A stretch of DNA of 64,000 nucleotides from JBGTCD01 sp041749015 (lineage in GTDB: Bacteria > Bacteroidota > Bacteroidia > Cytophagales > Cyclobacteriaceae): assembly GCA_041749015.1 (NCBI GenBank), contig JBGTCD010000113.1, positions 23,329 through 87,328 on the forward strand, in the 5' to 3' direction. Under the pieces are notes generated by a model. That model did no database searches, had not been told where the DNA came from, and was given only the letters and a program-made list of their open reading frames with translations. Shown here piece after piece: positions 9,578 to 19,119 of the stretch (position 1 is its first letter; each line of letters begins with the position of its first letter). A program made the translations under genes and the position numbers.

Positions 9578-10330
9578 TTAAAGATTATCAGAGCTTACCT
9601 TGGCTGAGTAGTATTCACGGTTCATTCTGGCAATATTTTCCAGACTAATGCCCTTAGGGCAAACTGCCTCGCAGGAGGCTGTATTGGTACAGGCGCCAAA
9701 CCCCTCAGTGTCCATTTGTGCTACCATTTTCTCCACCCTGGCCTTTCGCTCAACCTTACCCTGGGGCAGCAGGGCCAACTGCGATACTTTGGCAGCAGTA
9801 AATAGCATCGCTGAAGCATTTTTGCAGGCTGCCACACAAGCACCACAGGCAATGCAAGTGGCGGCATCGAAAGCTTCATCAGCAATATTTTTTGGAATTG
9901 GAATCTCGTTGGCATCAGGTGTTCCTCCGGTGTTCACTGACACATATCCACCCGCCTGGATGATTCTGTCAAAAGCAGACCGATCCACCACCAAATCCTT
10001 CACCACGGGAAATGAGGCAGCACGCCATGGTTCTACAGTGATGGTATCCCCATCACTAAAGCTCCGCATATGAAGTTGACAGGTTGTGATACCCCTCTTA
10101 GGGCCGTGTGGCTTACCATTAATGTACATACTGCAAGTGCCACAGATGCCCTCTCTGCAGTCATGATCGAAATGCACCGGGTCTTCACCTGCTCTTTCAA
10201 GCTGAATGTTCAGCACATCGATCATTTCAAGAAATGACATATCAGGAGAAATTTCCGTCACCTGATAGGACTTAAATCCACCTTTGTCGTCCTTATTCTT
10301 TTGTCTCCAAATTTTTAATGTAAGATCCAT
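9578..10330 (-). CDS. sdhB: Succinate dehydrogenase/fumarate reductase iron-sulfur subunit
   Basis: Electron-transfer subunit of complex II, 250 residues. The [2Fe-2S] ligands lie in CREGICGTCSMYINGK with a later TTCQLHM; the [4Fe-4S] motif is CIACGACVAACKN and the third cluster CTNTASCEAVCPKG. Last gene of sdhCAB, 8 bases after sdhA. Directionality (succinate oxidation or fumarate reduction) cannot be decided from sequence, but the one-cytochrome organisation is that of Bacteroidota enzymes, which couple to menaquinone. Confidence 0.95.
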   Translation of the reverse strand: MDLTLKIWRQKNKDDKGGFKSYQVTEISPDMSFLEMIDVLNIQLERAGEDPVHFDHDCREGICGTCSMYINGKPHGPKRGITTCQLHMRSFSDGDTITVEPWRAASFPVVKDLVVDRSAFDRIIQAGGYVSVNTGGTPDANEIPIPKNIADEAFDAATCIACGACVAACKNASAMLFTAAKVSQLALLPQGKVERKARVEKMVAQMDTEGFGACTNTASCEAVCPKGISLENIARMNREYYSAKVSSDNL

Positions 10331-10338
10331 ATTCCTTA

Positions 10339-12261
10339 TTATTTATAGCTCCGTTGCGTAAGCTTAACATTATCAAAAATCAAATCTTCCTTATGGAGGG
10401 CTTCCTCTGCTCTATCACCTTTAAATTCCCATGCAGAAACAAAAGAAAACTCATCATCAATTCTTAACGCCTCCCCTTCAGGCGTCTGAGACTCTACTCT
10501 GAAATGGCCTCCACACGATTCTTTTCTGTGTAAGGCATCCCTTACCATCAAGGCTCCGAGCTCGATAAAATCAGCTACCCGATTGGCTTTTTCCAATGAG
10601 GAATTAAGCTCTTCATTATATCCGGTAACATTCACCTCATTCCAAAATTCCTCCTTTAGATTATTAATCAGCCCTATTGCCTTTTTGAGGCCCTCTTCAT
10701 TCCTTGACATGCCGCAGTAGTCCCACATAATTTTTCCCAACTCCCGGTGGAATTCATCCACTGTTTTGCTGCCATTGTTGTTCAGAATTTTATCAATTCT
10801 TGCCCTAACCGCATTCTCGGCTTCTTTGAAAGCTTCATGGCTGGTATCTATTTTGTCGTAGGAGGTTTGGGCCAGGTAGTCACCAATGGTGTATGGAATG
10901 ACAAAATACCCATCAGCCAATCCTTGCATCAGGGCGCTTGCTCCAAGGCGGTTGGCACCATGATCCGAGAAATTGGCTTCACCCAAAGCGTAAAGGCCCG
11001 GCACAGTGGTCATAAGATTGTAATCAACCCAAAGACCTCCCATGGTGTAGTGTACGGCAGGGTAAATCATCATGGGCGCTTCATAGGGATTGTCGCCCGT
11101 GATCTGCTGATACATATCGAATAAATTGCCGTATTTACCTTTGATGGTCTCTACACCATCCCTTCTAATAGCATCAGTAAAATCAAGGAATACCGCAAGC
11201 CCGGTGGCACCTACTCCCCTACCTTCATCACAAACTATTTTAGCATTTCTCGAGGCCACATCCCTAGGCACAAGGTTACCGAAAGCAGGATATTTTCTCT
11301 CTAAAAAATAATCTCTATCACTCTCTGCTAATTTTTTACCCTCACTGGCTTTCAAGCCTTTTATCCCAACCTTGGGAACCCAAACTCGTCCATCGTTTCT
11401 CAAAGATTCTGACATTAATGTGAGCTTGGACTGGTGATCACCAGAAACGGGGATACATGTAGGATGGATCTGAGTAAAGCAGGGATTTGCAAAAAAAGCA
11501 CCTTTTTTGTACGCTCTCCAGGCTGCAGTAGCGTTTGACCCCATGGCATTGGTGCTCAGGAAAAAGACATTACCGTAACCACCGGTGGCCAGCACCACAG
11601 CATGTGCGCTATGCGACTCGATAGCACCGGTAATAAGGTTTCTGGTTACAATGCCCCTTGCCTTTCCATCTACCAGCACCAGGTCAAGCATCTCTGTGCG
11701 TGGGTACATTTGTACTTTGCCATTGGCTATCTGGCGGCTCAATGCACTGTAAGCTCCTAGTAACAATTGCTGACCAGTTTGGCCCCTGGCATAAAAGGTC
11801 CTGGAAACCTGAGCTCCACCAAAAGACCGATTAGAAAGGGTGCCACCATACTCTCTGGCGAAGGGCACTCCCTGGGCGACACATTGATCGATTATATTTA
11901 CCGATACCTCGGCTAATCTGTGCACATTAGCTTCCCTGGCACGATAGTCCCCACCTTTGACAGTATCATAAAAAAGCCGATACACGCTGTCCCCGTCATT
12001 TTGGTAATTTTTTGCAGCATTAATGCCGCCCTGTGCGGCAATACTATGGGCACGACGGGGTGAATCCTGAAAGCAAAAGGCTTTAACGTTATAGCCAAGT
12101 TCACCAAAACTGGCTGCAGCAGAAGCTCCTGCGAGGCCGGTGCCGACCACGATGATATCATATTTTCTTTTGTTGGCAGGATTGACGAGTTTCAGATTAA
12201 ACTTATGCTTGGTCCACTTATCTGCCAGAGGGCCTTCAGGTATCTTTCCGTCTAACTTCAT
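10339..12261 (-). CDS. sdhA: Succinate dehydrogenase/fumarate reductase flavoprotein subunit
   Basis: Catalytic subunit (640 residues) that interconverts succinate and fumarate. The Rossmann FAD site is IVVGTGLAGASAAASFGELG near residue 38, and the His for covalent FAD attachment sits in RAHSIAAQGGINAA. Late motifs RLGASALMQGLADGYF and RKESCGGHFR are typical of the family. A 104-base gap separates it from sdhC; that gap holds a weak ATCCGG/CCGGAT hairpin but no gene. The enzyme is expected on the cytoplasmic face of the inner membrane, with sdhB and sdhC. Confidence 0.96.
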   Translation of the reverse strand: MKLDGKIPEGPLADKWTKHKFNLKLVNPANKRKYDIIVVGTGLAGASAAASFGELGYNVKAFCFQDSPRRAHSIAAQGGINAAKNYQNDGDSVYRLFYDTVKGGDYRAREANVHRLAEVSVNIIDQCVAQGVPFAREYGGTLSNRSFGGAQVSRTFYARGQTGQQLLLGAYSALSRQIANGKVQMYPRTEMLDLVLVDGKARGIVTRNLITGAIESHSAHAVVLATGGYGNVFFLSTNAMGSNATAAWRAYKKGAFFANPCFTQIHPTCIPVSGDHQSKLTLMSESLRNDGRVWVPKVGIKGLKASEGKKLAESDRDYFLERKYPAFGNLVPRDVASRNAKIVCDEGRGVGATGLAVFLDFTDAIRRDGVETIKGKYGNLFDMYQQITGDNPYEAPMMIYPAVHYTMGGLWVDYNLMTTVPGLYALGEANFSDHGANRLGASALMQGLADGYFVIPYTIGDYLAQTSYDKIDTSHEAFKEAENAVRARIDKILNNNGSKTVDEFHRELGKIMWDYCGMSRNEEGLKKAIGLINNLKEEFWNEVNVTGYNEELNSSLEKANRVADFIELGALMVRDALHRKESCGGHFRVESQTPEGEALRIDDEFSFVSAWEFKGDRAEEALHKEDLIFDNVKLTQRSYK

Positions 12262-12365
12262 TTTTATAGTTATTTTCGTTTATATCCGGTTTTTAGACCC
12301 GGATTTACTTCACTTCATATAAGCAAAACATCCCTTTGAATGTTCAAAAATTTTTACTGTCCTGC

Positions 12366-13055
12366 TCAAATTATTCCCTGACTTTGAAGGAACATAACCG
12401 CAGGAATCAAAGCAAAAAGTATCGGTACCAAAATAGAGAATGCCAGCCCCACCATTTTAATGGCCGGGGTATACTTTTTGTGGTTTAATCCAAGTGTTTG
12501 AAAAGCGCTTTGAAACCCATGAGATAAATGAAATGCCAGGAATCCCATGCAGACAACATAAAATAGTGCATACCACCATTCGGCGTATGCCACAGAAACT
12601 ACCGTAAATAAATCCTTGTAAGTCTCTCCATCATATACAGCCGTTGGCACTGAGCCAAACTTGGCCTCAAACCAAAACGCTTTGAGATGTACCACTAAAA
12701 ATATCAAAATAATAGTCCCTAGTATGCCCATATTTCTGGAAGCCCAGGTGCTGCCTTCTTTTGAAGGGTTGGCATACCCTACTGGTCGGGCTTTACGATT
12801 TTGCCTGGTAAGTACAATGGAATAAATCACATGAAGCAGGATAAAGGCAAAGTTACCAATCGAAACTGTTTGAATTAAAGGATTGGTTGCCATGCTGTGG
12901 GCGTAAATATTAAAGGATTTTCCTTCATCCGGAATCAGCAATTGCAGGTTGCCCGCCAGGTGTACCACCAGAAACAATATTAAAAATAATCCGGTAAGTG
13001 CCATAAGCACCTTGCGGCCCAGGGTGCTGTTTAATGTATCTGATATCCAACTCAT
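12366..13055 (-). CDS. sdhC: Succinate dehydrogenase cytochrome b subunit (Bacteroidota type)
   Basis: Single membrane anchor of complex II, about 229 residues with five hydrophobic helices and His residues (FLVVHLAGN, LLHVIYS, FLVVHLKAF, GFLAFHLSHGF) placed to bind two hemes. The frame is open to an ATG at 13109, but that ATG lies inside a strong promoter (see 13079-13109), so the start is placed at the internal Met MSWISDTLNSTLGRK at 13055. First gene of sdhCAB. Confidence 0.93.
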   Translation of the reverse strand: MSWISDTLNSTLGRKVLMALTGLFLILFLVVHLAGNLQLLIPDEGKSFNIYAHSMATNPLIQTVSIGNFAFILLHVIYSIVLTRQNRKARPVGYANPSKEGSTWASRNMGILGTIILIFLVVHLKAFWFEAKFGSVPTAVYDGETYKDLFTVVSVAYAEWWYALFYVVCMGFLAFHLSHGFQSAFQTLGLNHKKYTPAIKMVGLAFSILVPILFALIPAVMFLQSQGII

Positions 13056-13078
13056 TTTAAAAGGCTTTGAAAATAAAC

Positions 13079-13109
13079 CAAAAGTACTGCTCAAAGCTAA
13101 TTGAAACAA
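13079..13109 (-). promoter_or_regulatory. Promoter of the sdhCAB operon
   Basis: On the minus strand TTG, exactly 20 bases, then TACTTTTG: a full match to the Bacteroidota housekeeping promoter (-33 TTG and -7 TAnnTTTG). Transcription should begin about 17 bases before the ATG at 13055. This decides the sdhC start. Confidence 0.75.
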
Positions 13110-13178
13110 TGGCCTTAATCAATTTTAAAACATTCTAAATTGCGGATTGTTGGGCTGCGTGGCCAAGCCCCTTTGGCT

Positions 13179-13298
13179 CTAAGCCACGAATTCGAAGACC
13201 AGCACCGAAAGGCTGAAGATAAATACCAAATAAGGGATGAAGTGCTCATGGCTGACCACTTTTCTTATTTTTTTTGATATTTTCTCTTTTGGTGACAT
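13179..13298 (-). CDS. Possible 39-residue single-pass membrane miniprotein
   Basis: Short frame in the 320-base gap upstream of sdhC. It begins MSPKEKISKKIRKVVSHEHF, a basic N-terminus, then a hydrophobic segment IPYLVFIFSLSVLVFEFVA that runs to the stop. The layout (positive N-terminus, one membrane helix, no more) is that of real bacterial membrane miniproteins. Same strand as sdhCAB, ending about 70 bases before the sdhC promoter. No ribosome-binding site, but few genes here have one. I do not recognise a family; function unknown. The rest of the gap shows nothing else. Confidence 0.4.
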   Translation of the reverse strand: MSPKEKISKKIRKVVSHEHFIPYLVFIFSLSVLVFEFVA

Positions 13299-13429
13299 TT
13301 TGGGAAATATTCGATATCAGGTATTTTCCAAGTATCCTGCCATTTTTCCTAAAATGCTAAAAATGAGTATTTTAAATGGTATTTTAAAATAGGAGGCAAT
13401 AAATAATTTCCCAGAATGGGATTATAAAA

Positions 13430-14173
13430 CTAAACCTGGGAAGAATTGGCTTTTAAATATACCTCGGCTCTTTCAAGGTCTTCGGGGGTATCGATGCCCA
13501 TGGAATGGTGACTGGTATGGGCAAGTTTGATCCTATGCCCTGCCTCAAGCCAGCGGAGTTGCTCTAATTTTTCCACTTGTTCAAGATGGCCCGGAGCCAG
13601 GTTTGTGATGGCTCTTAATATATCACTTCGGTAGGCATAAATTCCGATGTGCTGGTAATAGGAAGGCTTTGATCCGGAACCATCTCTTAAGAAGGGGATT
13701 GGTGCCCTGCTGAAATACAATGCCTCGTCATTGGTATTTTTCACAACCTTGACCACGTTGGGATCAGCAATTCTTTCGGGGTCCTCAATGGTTTTGTATA
13801 ATGTAGCCAATTGGGTCAGCCCATCCAGCATAGAAGCCAGATCGTCAATCTGCGCAGGGGCAATAAATGGTTCATCACCCTGAATATTAATGACATAAAG
13901 TGGTCTGATATTAATATACTCTAAAGCCTCATGGCACCGGTCGGTACCGCTGGGATGATTGGGACTGGTCATAAGGACCTTCCCGCCAAATCCCCTCACA
14001 TGGGCCTCAATCCTCGAATCGTCTGTTGCAACCCATAAATCTTCAAGGGAGGTTGCCTTTAAGGCCTGCTCGTAAACTCTTTGGATGATGGATTTACCAG
14101 CCAAAGTGGCCAGGGGTTTACCTGGAAAACGCGAAGCCCCATACCGGGCCGGAATAATTCCTATGATGCTCAT
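13430..14173 (-). CDS. kdsB: 3-deoxy-manno-octulosonate cytidylyltransferase
   Basis: Activates Kdo as CMP-Kdo for lipopolysaccharide inner core synthesis. 247 residues, normal length. The nucleotide-binding start IPARYGASRFPGKPLATLAG is diagnostic, followed by the family motif VINIQGDEPFI and the metal/Kdo-binding HIGIYAYR and GIDTPEDLERAE near the end. Its ATG overlaps the stop of the NfeD gene by four bases (ATGA), so the two are co-translated although functionally unrelated. Confidence 0.95.
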   Translation of the reverse strand: MSIIGIIPARYGASRFPGKPLATLAGKSIIQRVYEQALKATSLEDLWVATDDSRIEAHVRGFGGKVLMTSPNHPSGTDRCHEALEYINIRPLYVINIQGDEPFIAPAQIDDLASMLDGLTQLATLYKTIEDPERIADPNVVKVVKNTNDEALYFSRAPIPFLRDGSGSKPSYYQHIGIYAYRSDILRAITNLAPGHLEQVEKLEQLRWLEAGHRIKLAHTSHHSMGIDTPEDLERAEVYLKANSSQV

Positions 14174-15555
14174 TCGTTGACCTCCTTTACTCTTAGTGAG
14201 GTACCTTCATCACTGATTACAATCACCTCAACCCCTTTGTCAATATAGCCCCCGCGGGTACCGGCATCGTGCATCTCACCATCAATAATTATTTTACCAC
14301 TGGGTCTCAATACTGTATAAGTAATGCCCTTTTTGCCTACCATCGGTTCGGAAGAAAATCTGGAAGAATAACCCTGGCTCCTATCCATCACCTCATTCAG
14401 AGCTATTTTTTTGAAAAATCTGGACCTGGTAAATCGGACCCCTCCTATAAACATCAATACAAACCCTCCTGTGATGGCTGTGAAAGTGGTAGCCACAGCT
14501 GCCATGAGATCAGAAGGCAATACAAAAGTAAAATCAAAAAAGTCATTATTGAGCATGACAATCACGAGGGAGGTGGTAGCGAAAATAATACCCAGGATTC
14601 CGGCCACCCCGAACCCCGGTAGCACAAATACCTCCACTGCAATTAACACCAACCCTATGAAAAATAAAGCAATCTCCCAGTGGTCAGCAAGCCCATGAAG
14701 GTAATAGGGTACAAAATAAAGAATCAGCGCTACCACAGCTGCAAAGATCGGAAAACCTACCCCTGGAGTTTGTAATTCAAAGTAGATGCCCCCAATGATC
14801 ACCAAAATCAAAATACCGCTTATAAAAGGATTAAGAAAGAGCGCAATAATGCGTTCGGTTCTGCCCAGCTTAAAATCTACCCGCTCATAATCAACCACGC
14901 CATTGCGCTCAAGGATTTCATCAATATTTTTGACGCTGGCCTCACAAAATCCATAGCGTAGGGCCTCAGAAGTAGAAAAGGTAATGACCTGTCCGGCTTT
15001 AGTGATGGTATCAATCTCGATAGACTGATCTACCATGGCTTCAGCAATCTTAGGATCCCTGCCCTTTGCCTCGGCGGTAGACCGCATCGTAGACCGCATA
15101 TATGATTGATATTTGTCTGGGGCAGTGGTGCCATCACCTGTGACCACAGTTGCTGCCCCTATACTGGCACCCTGTGTCATGTAGATGCTGTCACAGGCTA
15201 TGGAAATCAGTGCTCCCGCCGAAGCTGCATCTTTATTGATAAAAACCCAGACGGGCCTTTCAAAATCCAGGAGGCGCTCCACGATATCTTTGGCATCGGT
15301 TACAGCCCCACCGTAAGTATCCATCTCAATAATCACAATATCAGCTTCAATATTGTCTGCTTCGGTCAGGGCCAGGTCTACATAGCGATTCATCCTGGGA
15401 TCAATCTCAGCCTTGATCTCCATGACCATCACCTTCGTTTTTTTCTCCGAATTATCCTGCCCCCAGGAACCTGCAATTAAGGCGGTGGCCATGAAAAATA
15501 ACCCCCAAAACCTAAGGGTCAATATGGAATTCAATTTTAGTTTTTTCATATTCAC
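14170..15555 (-). CDS. NfeD family membrane-bound ClpP-class serine protease
   Basis: 461 residues. After a signal/anchor segment comes a ClpP-class protease domain with the expected nucleophile Ser in NKDAASAGALISIACD. Four or more membrane helices follow from about residue 230 to 370, then a soluble C-terminal OB-fold of the NfeD type ending in GVEVIVISDEGTSLRVKE. Long NfeD proteins usually pair with a stomatin/SPFH partner; none is adjacent here. First gene of a two-gene unit with kdsB. Likely role is membrane protein quality control (family knowledge). Confidence 0.88.
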   Translation of the reverse strand: MNMKKLKLNSILTLRFWGLFFMATALIAGSWGQDNSEKKTKVMVMEIKAEIDPRMNRYVDLALTEADNIEADIVIIEMDTYGGAVTDAKDIVERLLDFERPVWVFINKDAASAGALISIACDSIYMTQGASIGAATVVTGDGTTAPDKYQSYMRSTMRSTAEAKGRDPKIAEAMVDQSIEIDTITKAGQVITFSTSEALRYGFCEASVKNIDEILERNGVVDYERVDFKLGRTERIIALFLNPFISGILILVIIGGIYFELQTPGVGFPIFAAVVALILYFVPYYLHGLADHWEIALFFIGLVLIAVEVFVLPGFGVAGILGIIFATTSLVIVMLNNDFFDFTFVLPSDLMAAVATTFTAITGGFVLMFIGGVRFTRSRFFKKIALNEVMDRSQGYSSRFSSEPMVGKKGITYTVLRPSGKIIIDGEMHDAGTRGGYIDKGVEVIVISDEGTSLRVKEVNE

Positions 15556-15572
15556 ATAAAAATAAGCAACCT

Positions 15573-16349
15573 GTGGGAAATAATCTCAAAACATCTGAAT
15601 TTAACTTTAACACCAATATCTGGCAAATGGTCTATAATTACGAAAAAAATGCTGTGATTATAGAATGCCGGGATTCTGAGTTAATGATTTCTTCCTTTTA
15701 CGGTTTAGATTTAAATGAGGAAAAATACCTTTTCAAGGATCTTAATTTTGAATCAGAGCACCTGATAGTGCTTGCAGACAGCAGGGGCCAATACTTGCTT
15801 TTTCATGTCTACCCTGATGAGGCACAGCCCGGGAGCGGCTACCTGATGACTTTTGACTTTACTTTGGGAGAAAAAAAAATTTACGAAAACTTTACCCTCA
15901 AAAATGCTGACGGGCAGAAAGCACGAGGCTTTATAAAAGGGGACTCCATGCCTACCCCGGCATGGATCGACTTCAAAACAGGTACCCTGCATCAATCTGA
16001 GACCGCCATTACCACACACAATACCCCCATCACAAATCCGTTGATCTATCCGGAAGGGAGCACCCCGTTCGAAACTGTGGCAAAGTTTTTGAAAAGCAAA
16101 ATAGAAAACCGGGTTTCCGGGCTCATAGAATATCATGAAGACAGTAGTAAGGTGGTGGTTTCTTATTATATTTGTATTGATAAAAAATGGACCAATTACC
16201 TGCTGGTCATGAGCTCAAATCAGGAGGAATTACTTTATGAAACCATCGCAGAAAACAGGTCTGGTCCTGGCAATGATTCTTTTTTTATTTTAAATAATGA
16301 ACTGTGGTATGTTAAAAATCAAAGGACCCTTAAAAGGATACATTTTTAG
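15573..16349 (+). CDS. DUF4905-like protein
   Basis: 258 residues, no signal peptide, mostly beta-strand character, with many aromatic residues (IWQMVYNYEKNAVIIECRD at the start). It resembles the Bacteroidota family DUF4905 in length and in the repeated W/Y pattern, but I recall this by pattern only. No function known. The start is GTG at 15573; the first ATG (15627) would lose the conserved-looking start. It is divergent from nfeD and its 3' end overlaps the next gene by about 50 bases, so the three genes to 18140 are probably one operon. Confidence 0.6.
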   Translation: MGNNLKTSEFNFNTNIWQMVYNYEKNAVIIECRDSELMISSFYGLDLNEEKYLFKDLNFESEHLIVLADSRGQYLLFHVYPDEAQPGSGYLMTFDFTLGEKKIYENFTLKNADGQKARGFIKGDSMPTPAWIDFKTGTLHQSETAITTHNTPITNPLIYPEGSTPFETVAKFLKSKIENRVSGLIEYHEDSSKVVVSYYICIDKKWTNYLLVMSSNQEELLYETIAENRSGPGNDSFFILNNELWYVKNQRTLKRIHF

Positions 16350-17361
16350 TCTGGGGTTATTATTTTTTGGTTTTGGCCAGAGCTACAGTGCTCCCACATC
16401 GATTGCCCCGATTGATTCAATAGGACTTGAGCGGTTTGATGGTAAGCTTTTTATCATCCATCAGGTATCGGAAAAAGAAACTTTATATGGCATTTCCAGA
16501 AGGTATAATGTCCCCATTCTGGATATTGTTTCGCACAATCCCTCCATCAGTGAAAAGTTGGATATCGGCAGGAGACTCCGCATCCCCTACCAGGAAATAA
16601 AGGAGGTAGTCTCCCAGCAGCGTAAGGCCAATGAGGAGATCCATGTGGTGGATTATGGTGAAACCCTGTATGCCATCTCATTGAAATACGGGGTGACCAC
16701 TGATGAACTCATGGCATGGAACAAACTACAGAACACGAGCTTAAAACCTGATCAGAAATTAAAGGTATATCCACCTAATGCGAGGCCTGAGCCGCAACCA
16801 GATATTGAAGTGGTCATAACTGAAACCAAAAGTCCTGCTGCAGGCACTTACCATGAAGTGGCATTTGGAGAAACCTTGTACAGCATAGCAAGAGAGTATG
16901 GCGTGGATGTGAATGAGGTGAGGAATTGGAACAACCTGGAAAGTACCCGTATCAGTATTGGCCAAAGGATTCTGGTAAGCCCTCCCTTTGAAGATAAGAC
17001 CATTGCAGAAGCCAATAACCCGAAGCCGGATATTAACATTAATGAGGTGAAGGTAGTCACCACTCCCACGGTAAGTCCCAAACCACGGCCTGATGAGATC
17101 ATTCAATCGGGTGTAGCTGCCCTACTTGAGGGTACTGATAATAATCGCAAATACCTGGCACTTCATAAGACTGCAGAAGTAGGCACCATCCTTAAAGTGC
17201 GTAATGAAATGAATAATCGGGAGATTTTTGTAAGGGTACTAGGCAAACTTCCCGATACGGGGGTCAATGAAAAACTGCTTATCAAAATCTCAAAGGCTGC
17301 TTATGAACAATTGGGGGCCATCGATCCGCAGTTTAGGGTACAGGTGTCTTACATTCCCTGA
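16297..17361 (+). CDS. Secreted protein with three LysM repeats and RlpA-like C-terminus
   Basis: 354 residues. An N-terminal signal peptide (hydrophobic GYIFSLGLLFFGFGQS) precedes three LysM modules, recognisable as VSEKETLYGISRRYNVP, VDYGETLYAISLKYGVT and VAFGETLYSIAREYGVD, which bind peptidoglycan glycan. The last ~90 residues (from SGVAALLEG) with KVRNEMNNREIFVRVLGKLP resemble the double-psi barrel of RlpA-type proteins. Probably a periplasmic wall-binding protein. The start at 16297 overlaps the previous gene; a second Met at 16309 is equally possible. Its TGA overlaps the next ATG by one base. Confidence 0.85.
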   Translation: MNCGMLKIKGPLKGYIFSLGLLFFGFGQSYSAPTSIAPIDSIGLERFDGKLFIIHQVSEKETLYGISRRYNVPILDIVSHNPSISEKLDIGRRLRIPYQEIKEVVSQQRKANEEIHVVDYGETLYAISLKYGVTTDELMAWNKLQNTSLKPDQKLKVYPPNARPEPQPDIEVVITETKSPAAGTYHEVAFGETLYSIAREYGVDVNEVRNWNNLESTRISIGQRILVSPPFEDKTIAEANNPKPDININEVKVVTTPTVSPKPRPDEIIQSGVAALLEGTDNNRKYLALHKTAEVGTILKVRNEMNNREIFVRVLGKLPDTGVNEKLLIKISKAAYEQLGAIDPQFRVQVSYIP

Positions 17362-18140
17362 TGCACATCCCTGATGCCGTAGCCACGCTCCTCAATGCCA
17401 AGGCTTTGGAATACAATAATCCTGAATTTATTGAGGATGACCCCATCAGCATTCCGCATCGATACTCCAAAAAGCAGGATATAGAAATATCGGGATTATT
17501 GGCAGCAGTCCTGGCCTGGGGCCTGCGAAAAACCATCATTAGAAAATGCTCAGAATTCTTTGAGCTCATGGATCATGCCCCTCATGCCTTCATCCTGCAT
17601 CATTCTGAAAAGGATCTCCGGGAAATAGCCAATTTCAAGCACAGAACATTTAAAGGCACTGATGCCCTGTATTTTGTACACTTTTTAAAGTGGTTTTATA
17701 CAGAACACGAATCTCTGGAAGAGGCTTTTGCTCAACATCTGAAGCCCGGTGATCCCCATATTGGTCCAGGACTAGCCGGGTTCCATCGGTTATTTTTTAG
17801 CCTGGATGAGTTCCCGGCCCGCACCCGCAAGCATATTGCTACTCCCGATCGGAACTCTGCCTGCAAAAGGATGAATATGTACCTGCGCTGGATGGTCCGC
17901 AAGGACAATCAAGGCGTAGATTTTGGGATTTGGAACCAGATAAAACCGCATCAGTTAATATGCCCCTGCGACCTGCATGTAGATCGGGTAGCCCGGAGGC
18001 TGGGGCTCATCACCAGAAAACCAACCGACTGGAAAACAGCAGTAGAACTTACGGAGTCACTTAAAACCCTGGATCCCAATGATCCCGTCAAGTATGATTT
18101 CGCCCTGTTTGGGATGGGAGTGATCGAGGGCTGGAAGTAG
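17361..18140 (+). CDS. TIGR02757/DUF2400 family protein
   Basis: 259 residues, no signal peptide. The N-terminal half has the family features SIPHRYSKKQDIEISGLLAA and AWGLRKTIIRKC; the C-terminal half has NMYLRWMVRKDNQGVDFGIW and the cysteine-containing LICPCDLHVDRVARRLGL. The helix-rich fold recalls the HhH-GPD DNA glycosylase superfamily, which would suggest DNA repair, but no activity is established. Translationally coupled to the LysM gene (TGATG). Confidence 0.8.
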   Translation: MHIPDAVATLLNAKALEYNNPEFIEDDPISIPHRYSKKQDIEISGLLAAVLAWGLRKTIIRKCSEFFELMDHAPHAFILHHSEKDLREIANFKHRTFKGTDALYFVHFLKWFYTEHESLEEAFAQHLKPGDPHIGPGLAGFHRLFFSLDEFPARTRKHIATPDRNSACKRMNMYLRWMVRKDNQGVDFGIWNQIKPHQLICPCDLHVDRVARRLGLITRKPTDWKTAVELTESLKTLDPNDPVKYDFALFGMGVIEGWK

Positions 18141-18212
18141 CAAGGTTTATTGATTTTTGGAATCTAAAGAAAATCACGAAAAATTAAAAACCAGCAGGTT
18201 CCTGTTAATTAA

Positions 18213-19097
18213 TCAGGCAATCAGCGATTTCAGTTCTTTTCTGTACTCTGATGGACTTTTGCCGGTAATGGCTTTAAACTGCCCGTTAAAATGCGAGAAA
18301 TTATTGAAGCCACACTCAAGGCAAATATCGGTGATGTTCAGACTGCCCTCGGCCAGGAGCTTGGAAGCATGTACTACCCGATACTCATTAACGAAATGGG
18401 TAAAGGTCTTGCCTGTGGCCTTCTTAAAATACCGGCAAAATGATGGCACCGTCATGCTGGCGACTTCAGCGATAGCCTCCAATGAAATATCGTCCTTATA
18501 GTGTTCCCGCACATGGTCGAAGATTTTATTGATTCTGGACTTATTCTCAGGGCTGGAAGTCACTGCCACCGACTCTGAGTGCAACACTTCCATATCTTCC
18601 GAATTGGCCATTTCATGAAGAATATTTAAAATTTCAATCAAACGGTCAAAAGGATCCCGATCCACCAGAGTTCTAATGCGATGGCCCAGGTATACCTTGG
18701 TAGTGCCATGAAAGGCGATCCCCTGCCGGGCCGTTTGAAATAATCTTTTAATGCCATCCATCTCTGGCAAATCAAGAAATGCCGGGCCCAAAAAATCTTC
18801 CTTGATCTGAATAACCGTTTCTGATTTATTACCAGTAAGCCTGTCAGTAAAGCCGTAATGCGGCACATTGGAACCAATTAGCATCAAGTCCCCATCCTGA
18901 TAATAGGAGATGTGATTGCCGATATGGCGCTTCCCATTGCCCCCTTCTACATGTACCAATTCAATCTCAGGGTGAAAGTGCCAAAAAGGATTTTGATTGG
19001 GCGAAGACTTTTCAAATTGACGCACCAGAAATGAGCTTCCAAAAGAAGGGGATAATTGCTCCAGCGCAGGCGTGGTCTTTTTGACAGCAGGCTCCAT
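18213..19097 (-). CDS. AraC family transcriptional regulator of the galactose locus
   Basis: About 294 residues. The N-terminal half is a cupin-like sensor (PNQNPFWHFHPEIELVHVEG, then YYQDGDLMLIGSNVPHYGF). The last ~100 residues are the double helix-turn-helix: ISLEAIAEVASMTVPSFCRY and NITDICLECGFNNFSHFNGQ. The frame can open at a TTG (19106), but the ATG giving MEPAVKKTTPAL at 19097 is preferred. It lies downstream of galT on the same strand with a 98-base gap that contains an element repeated near galK, so it probably controls the galactose genes and itself (inference). Confidence 0.9.
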   Translation of the reverse strand: MEPAVKKTTPALEQLSPSFGSSFLVRQFEKSSPNQNPFWHFHPEIELVHVEGGNGKRHIGNHISYYQDGDLMLIGSNVPHYGFTDRLTGNKSETVIQIKEDFLGPAFLDLPEMDGIKRLFQTARQGIAFHGTTKVYLGHRIRTLVDRDPFDRLIEILNILHEMANSEDMEVLHSESVAVTSSPENKSRINKIFDHVREHYKDDISLEAIAEVASMTVPSFCRYFKKATGKTFTHFVNEYRVVHASKLLAEGSLNITDICLECGFNNFSHFNGQFKAITGKSPSEYRKELKSLIA

Positions 19098-19119
19098 ATT
19101 GCTCAATGTTAGGTGATAA

